This document shows, one piece after another, positions 7,619-12,470 of a stretch of DNA of 12,470 bases (position 1 is the first letter of the stretch; each line of letters starts with the position of its first letter). The notes under the pieces are model-generated. The model was not told the DNA's origin. It did not search any database and was given only the letters and a program-made list of their open reading frames with translations. The position numbers and the translations under genes are program-made. The stretch lies in assembly GCA_964457935.1 (NCBI GenBank), contig CAYWFC010000029.1, positions 1-12,470 on the forward strand. The letters run 5' to 3'. Source of the DNA: STF1-107 sp964457935. GTDB taxonomy: Bacteria; Bacillota; Clostridia; Christensenellales; UBA1242.

Positions 7619-8365
7619 ATGGAATTAAAATTTTTAGGTTATGGCTCAGCGTACAAAACAGAGTATTGTAATACCGCAGCGTATTTGGTGCAAGAGAAAA
7701 AATTATTGCTGATAGACTGTGGCGAAATGATATTCTCAAAAATCAAGAATTTGAGGACATATAGATGCGCGAGTACTATTTTTGTAATGATCACTCATAC
7801 GCATCCTGATCATGTCAATGGATTGGCGGATTTCTGTTATTATAATTTCTTTGTGCAACATAAAATGACTTATATTATTTATCCAGATGGAGATGATGAT
7901 TTCTCTTTTCGCAATCCTATTACTACTTTATTGACTGTGAATGGCGTAGATCCATCCATATACAGATTTATAAGTGACGCTGCATTGTCGACGTATTATT
8001 CTTCATTCAAAAATGTGTATTATATCCCTACACGTCATAGTGATGATGTGGATGCCTATAGCATAATATTTGAAGAAGAGGACGGCAATATCAATCTATA
8101 CACTGGCGATACTAATTCGACAGAAATCATTGAAGATATCTTCAGCATGGTAAGCGAGGGCAATTTTACATTAGGCAAGATATGGTCAGAAGTATCATAC
8201 TATAGAGGCTTTAGAGCTCCACATCTGTATTATGAGAAACTAATAGATGCAGTGCCTGAAGAATATAGAGATCACGTGTATTGCATGCATTTTGATAATG
8301 ACTATTTGTTTGACATCGTAAAATCTGCTGGCATGAACACAGTGGGAGAAAAGAAGAAAAAATAA
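7619..8365 (+). CDS. Metallo-beta-lactamase-fold hydrolase, RNase Z-like
   Basis: This is a 248-residue metallo-beta-lactamase-fold protein with the opening MELKFLGYGSAY typical of the RNase Z/ElaC-like branch. The metal-binding set looks complete: H60-x-H62-x-D64-H65 (THTHPDH), H140 (in PTRHSDD), D164 (in YTGDTN) and H224 (in CMHFDND). I see no canonical RNase Z exosite arm, so a tRNA 3'-processing role is not shown; both tRNAs in this window encode CCA, which makes that role less pressing. Other options are a phosphodiesterase or a general hydrolase. AAAAGG 12-16 bases upstream is a weak ribosome site. It is the last gene of the first operon, 15 bases after the S1 gene, and ends 2 bases before the terminator stem. 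The C-terminus is a lysine run (EKKKK). Confidence 0.85.
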   Translation: MELKFLGYGSAYKTEYCNTAAYLVQEKKLLLIDCGEMIFSKIKNLRTYRCASTIFVMITHTHPDHVNGLADFCYYNFFVQHKMTYIIYPDGDDDFSFRNPITTLLTVNGVDPSIYRFISDAALSTYYSSFKNVYYIPTRHSDDVDAYSIIFEEEDGNINLYTGDTNSTEIIEDIFSMVSEGNFTLGKIWSEVSYYRGFRAPHLYYEKLIDAVPEEYRDHVYCMHFDNDYLFDIVKSAGMNTVGEKKKK

Positions 8366-8367
8366 AC

Positions 8368-8407
8368 AAAAATATTAGGCGACATTGAACGTTCGCCTAA
8401 TATTTTT
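8368..8407. terminator. Bidirectional rho-independent terminator
   Basis: A perfect 15-bp inverted repeat, AAAAATATTAGGCGA and TCGCCTAATATTTTT, is separated by a 10-base loop. It lies between the convergent hydrolase and DUF5662 genes. Read on the + strand, the downstream arm supplies the U run; read on the - strand, the stem is followed by TTTTT and more T-rich sequence. It can therefore end transcription from both sides. Confidence 0.9.
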
Positions 8408-8412
8408 ATAAT

Positions 8413-8952
8413 CTAGACTGGATTTTTGACTATTTCTTGATAAGTCTTTTTCATATATTTTTTGTTCAATACTTGTTTTTCTCCGAGGTTTATTAAGTCA
8501 GTAAATACTTTAGTGAAAAATGCTTTCATTCTATCATTAGTGTTTGCCTGGCTACCTTTTCTTAGCCAATGGTCTAGTACGTCCTCAGGTTTGTATTCTT
8601 TGCCTTTATAGCACATCGTAGCAGATATTTTGTCACACACGCATTCGACTGCATATTGATATGGCATATTCATCTGGACTGGATGCTGTCTGTTGTACCA
8701 ATACTCAATATGGTGTTTGTTTTTGTTCGTGTGGTGTATGAGCGCCTGTGAAAAGCCATTTTTCTCTATGCACTCATCAATAGGAGAGCGATGTCCAGTA
8801 TAGTATTTCACACTCTCAGATAATTCTACCCAACTAAACTTGGACAAATCATGTGTCAGCCCACGCCAAAATAGTCCACATTTACAGCACAGCCTAAATA
8901 CGCGGTGTCTATGCTTCGTCACTAAATGTATATGTCTAAAAAAATTATTCAT
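8413..8952 (-). CDS. DUF5662 family protein, HD-like histidine pattern
   Basis: This 179-residue protein matches my recollection of DUF5662, a family of unknown function that is scattered in Firmicutes and their phages. Visible landmarks are GLTHDLSKFS (31-40, H34-D35), the SVKYYTGHRSPIDE segment (47-60), LIHHTNKNKHHIEYW (71-85, with H73-H74 and H80-H81) and MPYQYAVECVCDKISA (96-111, with E103 and D107). The H-D, H-H, H-H and E/D spacing resembles a metal-dependent HD-type phosphohydrolase, but no activity is established for the family. The start has a good AGGAG site 5 bases upstream on the - strand (8958-8962). The gene stands alone, convergent to the long operon and downstream of tRNA-Thr on the same strand. 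Its codon use is AT-rich like the rest, so transfer is not obvious. Confidence 0.82.
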   Translation of the reverse strand: MNNFFRHIHLVTKHRHRVFRLCCKCGLFWRGLTHDLSKFSWVELSESVKYYTGHRSPIDECIEKNGFSQALIHHTNKNKHHIEYWYNRQHPVQMNMPYQYAVECVCDKISATMCYKGKEYKPEDVLDHWLRKGSQANTNDRMKAFFTKVFTDLINLGEKQVLNKKYMKKTYQEIVKNPV

Positions 8953-9013
8953 TGGTACTCCTTAATTTATATATTTGATTTCCAACAGCGTTATAAAAAA
9001 CTTCTCAAGTTTG

Positions 9014-9022
9014 AGTATAGCA
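9014..9022 (-). promoter_or_regulatory. Possible extended -10 promoter for the DUF5662 gene
   Basis: Read on the - strand this is TGCTATACT, a TGnTATAAT-type extended -10. It would start RNA near 9007, about 55 bases before the DUF5662 start. I find no good -35 at the right distance, so this rests on the extended -10 alone. It lies beyond the tRNA-Thr terminator, as needed for an independent gene. Confidence 0.4.
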
Positions 9023-9052
9023 CATAACCAATCAATATGCATCATAATTTCT

Positions 9053-9089
9053 ATAAAAAAAGAAAAATCTCAAAATAAGACTTTTCCTT
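9053..9089 (-). terminator. A/U-rich terminator of the tRNA-Thr transcript
   Basis: On the - strand, AAGGAAAAGTCT (9078-9089) pairs with AGATTTTTCTTT (9059-9070) around a 7-base loop, giving 12 pairs of which two are G-U, followed by a further T run. It begins 10 bases after the CCA end of the tRNA. The stem is weak in G-C, so confidence is moderate. Confidence 0.55.
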
Positions 9090-9098
9090 TCATTGACT

Positions 9099-9174
9099 TG
9101 GAGCTGGTGACGAGACTCGAACTCGTGGTCTTTCGATTACGAATCGAATGCTTTACCAACTAAGCTACACCAGC
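9099..9174 (-). tRNA. tRNA-Thr (anticodon CGU)
   Basis: The - strand folds into a complete cloverleaf of 76 bases including encoded CCA. The acceptor stem GCTGGTG pairs with CACCAGC, the D stem GCTT pairs with AAGC, and the anticodon stem TTCGA pairs with TCGAA around the loop TTCGTAA, giving anticodon CGT (bases 9139-9141). The T arm is ACGAG, TTCGAGT, CTCGT. The discriminator base is T, which fits tRNA-Thr. It decodes ACG. A promoter lies just upstream on the - strand and a hairpin just downstream, so it is a single-gene transcript. Confidence 0.96.
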
Positions 9175-9194
9175 GCATCAAATACAACGCATAT

Positions 9195-9223
9195 ATTGTA
9201 CTACAAAAAAATGAAATTGTCCA
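9195..9223 (-). promoter_or_regulatory. Promoter of tRNA-Thr
   Basis: On the - strand TGGACA (9218-9223) and TACAAT (9195-9200) are separated by exactly 17 bases. The start of RNA would fall near 9188, about 13 bases before the mature tRNA. The two hexamers each differ from the sigma-70/sigmaA consensus at one position. Confidence 0.7.
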
Positions 9224-9249
9224 ATATATTCACATTTTATTTCAAATAT

Positions 9250-9278
9250 TTGCTATTTTTGATTTTATATGTTATAAA
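9250..9278 (+). promoter_or_regulatory. Candidate promoter of the PLD-like operon
   Basis: TTGCTA (9250-9255) and TATAAA (9273-9278) are 17 bases apart. It is the best-spaced sigmaA-like pair I find before the gene at 9285. RNA would start at or within a base or two of the ATG, so the message would have almost no leader. The surroundings are nearly all A/T, which makes chance matches likely. The region 9175-9284 holds no gene, only this promoter and the divergent tRNA promoter. Confidence 0.45.
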
Positions 9279-9284
9279 TATATT

Positions 9285-10604
9285 ATGAGTTTAGTTTTGA
9301 AGATTATTTTATGTATTGTAGTGACATTGATACAGATATTTTCTGTATTATTTATTAATTATTTTGAAAAGGACAAAAACATAAACAAACTTTGCTGGTT
9401 TTTGGCCATTTTAGCGTTTCCTGTGATAACTGTAGTGATTTATCTGGCCACTGTATACGTTCCAAGGCTAGTTAATAGTAGAAAATATGTCAAAAAAATA
9501 GCGGATGATAAAGTATTCGAAAGTCTGATCGAAGATAAGTCTATTTTGAGTATTCAGGCTAGGAATGATACATATTTTAATAAATATGCTAGTCATTACA
9601 CTTTCGTAGATAATAGGATAATATTGTTAAACAATCAAAATATGTTTTTAGAGAGCCTAGTGTCGAATATAACTAATGCCAAGCAGAGTATATACATCAA
9701 GTGTGAAGTGTTTTCGACAGATGTCATTGGACAAAAGGTCCGCGACTTATTGATCAAAAAATCAATCGACGGCACAGAAGTAAAAGTATTGTATTCCAAA
9801 TCGGATGCACAATTCACGTCAATCAAAAATATCAAAATGATGACCAATGCTGGTATCATTATTCAAAAAAGCAAATACTTTGGAAAAAGATCTAAACATA
9901 ATATTATGATATTTGATAATTCCAAAGCCGTTTTTGGTAGTTCTTCGATTTATGACAAAGAATTAAGCAGTTCTGATGCTAATGTTTATTTGGAAGGCAG
10001 TGTAGTGTCGCATATGGCGTTAGAATTTTTGAAAGAATTTAACTATAACACCAAAAAATATTTCCCATTCAAAAATAAAGTATCAAAATCTGGGTCACAA
10101 AATATCGAATATTTGGAGACTGTATATGATAGTGAATGTTATTACAAGGGGCTAAACGCATTTTTATTGTCGGCAAAAGAGAGTATTGTACTACAGACAA
10201 ATAAGTTTTTGCCTAATGAGTCTACTATAGACATATTGTGTCAAAAAGCGAAAGAAGGTGTATTAATCAAACTCCTAGTCACAGAAAACAAATCATACAA
10301 ACCTAGTTGTTTAGCGTCACGAGCAGCATTAAAAACACTGAGCAAGAGCGGGTGCGATGTGTATGAATACCAAGGTAAAATGTCGAGCAAAGTAGTAATA
10401 ATCGACGGATACACAGTATTGCTTGGAAATTGCAATTTATCGAAATATGAGTATAACACTACCCAACATAGTGAAATATTAGTAAGGGACAAAGAATTCG
10501 CCAATCATTTACTGAAAAAAGTCAAAACAGACGCATTAAACTGTGTGTCTTTGCAAGGGAATGATTTGACATTCTTAGAGAAATTTTTTAACAGGCTATT
10601 TTAG
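9285..10604 (+). CDS. Cardiolipin synthase-like phospholipase D-superfamily protein, probably catalytically inactive
   Basis: The 439-residue protein has the layout of bacterial cardiolipin synthase: two N-terminal membrane segments (about 3-25 and 36-57, the second in a PLDNc-like region), then two PLD repeats (about 105-255 and 275-415) with sequences such as NITNAKQSIYIKCEVFS and LSAKESIVLQTNKFLP. However, the HKD motifs (HxKxxxxD) are damaged. In repeat 1 the aligned segment is K204-H-N206-IMIF-D211, with Lys at the His position and Asn at the Lys position. In repeat 2 it is S367-S-K369-VVII-D374, with Ser at the catalytic His position. Ordinary phosphatidyl transfer is therefore unlikely; a structural, lipid-binding or regulatory role is possible. 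The frame is long and undamaged, so it is not a decaying pseudogene. No Shine-Dalgarno precedes the ATG. It heads a three-gene unit, and its stop lies 7 bases before the next start. Confidence 0.85.
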   Translation: MSLVLKIILCIVVTLIQIFSVLFINYFEKDKNINKLCWFLAILAFPVITVVIYLATVYVPRLVNSRKYVKKIADDKVFESLIEDKSILSIQARNDTYFNKYASHYTFVDNRIILLNNQNMFLESLVSNITNAKQSIYIKCEVFSTDVIGQKVRDLLIKKSIDGTEVKVLYSKSDAQFTSIKNIKMMTNAGIIIQKSKYFGKRSKHNIMIFDNSKAVFGSSSIYDKELSSSDANVYLEGSVVSHMALEFLKEFNYNTKKYFPFKNKVSKSGSQNIEYLETVYDSECYYKGLNAFLLSAKESIVLQTNKFLPNESTIDILCQKAKEGVLIKLLVTENKSYKPSCLASRAALKTLSKSGCDVYEYQGKMSSKVVIIDGYTVLLGNCNLSKYEYNTTQHSEILVRDKEFANHLLKKVKTDALNCVSLQGNDLTFLEKFFNRLF

Positions 10605-10611
10605 GTGAAAT

Positions 10612-11469
10612 ATGGACAAAGCAAAAATAGGGGTCGCTGGTACTCCACCAAATTTTAATGGAAAATCTAGTGAATTTTTTCAATGGCTAAAAGACAGAAA
10701 TCTCAATGCATACGAGATACAGTGTACCATGGGATTTAAGATATCTGACGCCAAAATCAAATATTACAACGACAATGCTGACAAATATGGCATCGCGTTA
10801 AGTATCCATGCGCCTTATTATGTCAATCTAGGTAGCCAGCGAGAAGAAGTGGTGCAGAGCAGTATCGCATCTATGATAAACGGCATTAAATTAGCACAAA
10901 GATTTAATTGTAGGCGTATTATCTTTCACCCAGGTGGTGGATGGGGCAAAACCCCTGAAGACAGACAATCAGCCATACATCGCATAATACAAGCTATACA
11001 CATCATAGAGCAAGAAGTGGATATGGGCGATGTGAGACTATATCCTGAGATAGGCGGCAAGATATCAACGCTGGGTACTTTGGACGAAATAATCCTGATA
11101 TGCAACGAATGCGAGAGTTGCTATCCATGTATTGACATAGCACATTTGCATGCCAGAACGCTCGGGTCATTGAAAACCAAGGCTGATTTGGAAAATGTGT
11201 TTATCAAACTCAAAAATAATCTCCCAGCGGAAAAATTTCAAAACATACATTTCCATGCCTATACTATTCTCTATGGCGACAAAGGTGAAATTAGGCACTT
11301 AGTACATGACGAAAAATATCCAGATGACTCCGAAGGAGAACCAAATCTTACTGATCTCATATCTTTGGTAAAAAAATACGGTATCAATACTTGGATAGTC
11401 AGCGAAGCACGTGATAGTCAAGACATGGGCGCGATTTTTATGAGAAAGGAACACGACAAAGATGAATAA
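10612..11469 (+). CDS. Endonuclease IV / xylose isomerase-like TIM-barrel protein
   Basis: This 285-residue protein has the fold pattern of the AP-endonuclease-2/xylose isomerase-like TIM barrel superfamily. The segment LSIHAPYYVNL (63-73) matches the endonuclease IV sequence around its first metal ligand. A nearly full ligand set can be aligned with the E. coli enzyme: H66, H106 (FHPGGG), E146 (YPEIGG), D175 and H178 (CIDIAHLHA), H213 (NIHFH), H229 (in IRHL) and E265 (VSEAR). The position of the usual second Asp is occupied by Ile. The rest is divergent, so it need not cut abasic DNA; sugar isomerases and other hydrolases share this fold. AGGTGA lies 3 bases before the ATG. It overlaps the RluA-type gene by 8 bases. 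Confidence 0.82.
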   Translation: MDKAKIGVAGTPPNFNGKSSEFFQWLKDRNLNAYEIQCTMGFKISDAKIKYYNDNADKYGIALSIHAPYYVNLGSQREEVVQSSIASMINGIKLAQRFNCRRIIFHPGGGWGKTPEDRQSAIHRIIQAIHIIEQEVDMGDVRLYPEIGGKISTLGTLDEIILICNECESCYPCIDIAHLHARTLGSLKTKADLENVFIKLKNNLPAEKFQNIHFHAYTILYGDKGEIRHLVHDEKYPDDSEGEPNLTDLISLVKKYGINTWIVSEARDSQDMGAIFMRKEHDKDE

Positions 11470-12298
11470 ATTACAATTCATAAACACAAGAGACAATATC
11501 TTGCTGTCAAAAGCAATAATCATAAAACAGCCCAATTTCAGCGTAAATAACGTACTTGAATTCATTAAGAAAAAAGATGTACGCGTCAATGACGTACGAG
11601 TGACAGAAGATGCCATAGTCAAAAAGTTTGACAGCATTGTTGTGTTTTATAGAGACAAAGACATCAAAAACGAATGGTATACACCTATATACGATGACGC
11701 AAATGTCTTGGTCGTATTCAAAAAAGCAGGCATAGAAGTCGTTTCAGAAGATGATAGGTCTTTGATCGGTGTGCTATCCCAAAGATATAAAGTAAAGCCA
11801 GTCCATAGGATTGACCGCAATACTGAAGGGTTGGTAATATTTGCCAAAAACATCTTCGCAGAAAAGGCACTACTAAACGCATTCAAAGAACGCACTATCA
11901 CCAAAAAATATCTATTAAAAGTGCATGGGGTAGTAAAAGAGAATAAACTGAAAAACGTACTGTACCTAGCAAAAGACAAAGATAATGCAAAAGTTTTGAT
12001 TAGTCAAAGACCCAAAAAAGGTTATGACCAGATTATAACAAATTTCGAGATACTAGACATTTTGGGAGATGATACTTTGCTGGAGGCAGAACTGGTTACA
12101 GGCAAAACCCATCAAATACGCGCCCACATAGCATATCTGGGCTATCCAATAGTAGGCGATGGGAAATACGGAAAGCAAGGCGATGACAAGCAAATGTGCC
12201 TAACGTCGTACTACATGAGTTTTAACTTTCCTGAGCAATCATTCTTGTATTATATGAATGAACAGGTGTTCAAAGTACAGCCTACATGGAAAAAATAA
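11462..12298 (+). CDS. RluA-family pseudouridine synthase
   Basis: This 278-residue enzyme of the RluA family would isomerise uridine in rRNA or tRNA. A short S4-like N-terminal domain (about 12-62, with VNNVLEFIKKKDVRVN) precedes the catalytic domain. The catalytic motif is HRIDRNTEGLVIF (115-127), D118 being the expected nucleophile, and the late motif TGKTHQIRAHIAYLGYPIVGD is intact. The target site cannot be read from sequence: RluC, RluD and RluA types are alike at this level. It is distinct from the RsuA-type enzyme at 4070. AAAGGA (11445-11450) lies 11 bases before the ATG, which overlaps the end of the TIM-barrel gene by 8 bases. It is the last gene of its operon; I see only a weak A/T hairpin after it and no convincing terminator before the tRNA promoter. 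Confidence 0.92.
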   Translation: MNKLQFINTRDNILLSKAIIIKQPNFSVNNVLEFIKKKDVRVNDVRVTEDAIVKKFDSIVVFYRDKDIKNEWYTPIYDDANVLVVFKKAGIEVVSEDDRSLIGVLSQRYKVKPVHRIDRNTEGLVIFAKNIFAEKALLNAFKERTITKKYLLKVHGVVKENKLKNVLYLAKDKDNAKVLISQRPKKGYDQIITNFEILDILGDDTLLEAELVTGKTHQIRAHIAYLGYPIVGDGKYGKQGDDKQMCLTSYYMSFNFPEQSFLYYMNEQVFKVQPTWKK

Positions 12299-12327
12299 AA
12301 AAATTGCAAAAAACTTTTGTCAAACTG

Positions 12328-12356
12328 TTGACATAATCAAAAATTTATAGTATTAT
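12328..12356 (+). promoter_or_regulatory. Strong promoter of the tRNA-Pro cluster
   Basis: A consensus TTGACA (12328-12333) and TATTAT (12351-12356) are separated by 17 bases. RNA would start near 12363, about 13 bases before the mature tRNA-Pro. An 8-base direct repeat, GTCAAACT, occurs at 12319-12326 and 12363-12370, flanking the promoter. Confidence 0.85.
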
Positions 12357-12375
12357 GACTAAGTCAAACTCATAA

Positions 12376-12451
12376 CGGGGTGTAGCGCAGTTGGTAGCGC
12401 GCGTGATTTGGGATCATGAGGCCGGGAGTTCGAGTCTCTTCACCCCGACCA
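12376..12451 (+). tRNA. tRNA-Pro (anticodon UGG)
   Basis: A complete 76-base cloverleaf with encoded CCA. The acceptor stem CGGGGTG pairs with CACCCCG, the D stem GCGC pairs with GCGC, and the anticodon stem CGTGA pairs with TCATG (one G-U) around the loop TTTGGGA, giving anticodon TGG. The T arm is GGGAG, TTCGAGT, CTCTT, with two G-U pairs at its outer end. The discriminator is A and the C1-G72 start is typical of bacterial tRNA-Pro. It reads proline CCN codons. Confidence 0.97.
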
Positions 12452-12458
12452 CTAAATT

Positions 12459-12470
12459 GGGCCTTTAGCT
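12459..12470 (+). tRNA. Possible second tRNA, cut by the window end
   Basis: GGGCCTTTAGCT begins 7 bases after the CCA of tRNA-Pro and has the form of a 7-base acceptor strand (GGGCCTT), the near-universal TA at positions 8-9 and the start of a D stem (GCT). Twelve bases are too few to give the amino acid; elongator Met or Ile are possible from the acceptor sequence. Confidence 0.5.

Noticed and set aside
9004..9015. Short palindrome CTCAA-GT-TTGAG upstream of the DUF5662 gene
   Set aside because: Only five pairs around two bases in A/T-rich DNA; too short to call an operator.
8975..9163. 62-codon open frame on the + strand
   Set aside because: It runs antisense through the tRNA-Thr gene and its terminator; no ribosome site and no recognisable protein features.
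11299..11979. Two - strand frames of about 110 codons across the TIM-barrel and RluA-type genes
   Set aside because: Antisense to intact conserved genes with hallmark motifs; low-complexity Ser/Phe/Leu-rich translations typical of shadow frames.
12305..12324. Hairpin TTGCAAAA-AAC-TTTTGtCAA after the RluA-type gene
   Set aside because: The stem is nearly all A-T with a bulge and has no T run after it, so it is a poor terminator candidate.

Overview
The window is A+T-rich DNA from a low-GC Gram-positive bacterium. The gene order M50 peptidase, scpA, scpB, DUF2953 (YtfI-like), ytfJ/gerW, dac, rluB, HI0933-type flavoprotein, plsC, S1 protein is the kind of cluster found in Clostridia. The GerW-family gene points to a spore-forming ancestry. 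AGGAGG-type ribosome sites, ATGA overlaps and normal use of TGA as stop fit Bacillota with the standard code. I cannot name a genus; an uncultured gut-type Clostridia is a reasonable guess.

Region 1 (2-8365, + strand) is one tightly packed run of ten genes with no internal terminator that I can see. It holds the 3' end of a site-2-type membrane peptidase, the condensin partners ScpA and ScpB, the YtfI/YtfJ sporulation pair, a secreted D-Ala-D-Ala carboxypeptidase, a 23S/16S-type pseudouridine synthase (S4 plus RsuA fold), a flavoprotein, a lysophosphatidate-type acyltransferase, a four-repeat S1 RNA-binding protein and an RNase Z-like metallo-beta-lactamase-fold hydrolase. It ends at a perfect 15-bp hairpin (8368-8407), which also serves the convergent gene. 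The common theme is chromosome segregation, envelope and spore maturation, and RNA/translation housekeeping.

Region 2 (8408-9284, - strand) holds a DUF5662-family gene with an HD-like histidine pattern. It also holds tRNA-Thr(CGU), which has its own promoter and an A/U-rich terminator.

Region 3 (9285-12298, + strand) is a separate three-gene unit: a membrane-anchored cardiolipin-synthase-like protein of the phospholipase D superfamily whose two HKD motifs have both lost the catalytic histidine, an endonuclease IV-like TIM-barrel protein that keeps most metal ligands, and an RluA-type pseudouridine synthase. This is the least ordinary part of the window.

Region 4 (12299-12470) starts a tRNA cluster: a strong TTGACA-17-TATTAT promoter, tRNA-Pro(UGG) with encoded CCA, then the first 12 bases of what looks like another tRNA, cut by the window end. 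I saw no CRISPR array, insertion sequence, prophage or integron. No clear new defence or biosynthetic system is present; the best candidate for something undescribed is the predicted pseudoenzyme at 9285-10604 and its two partners.
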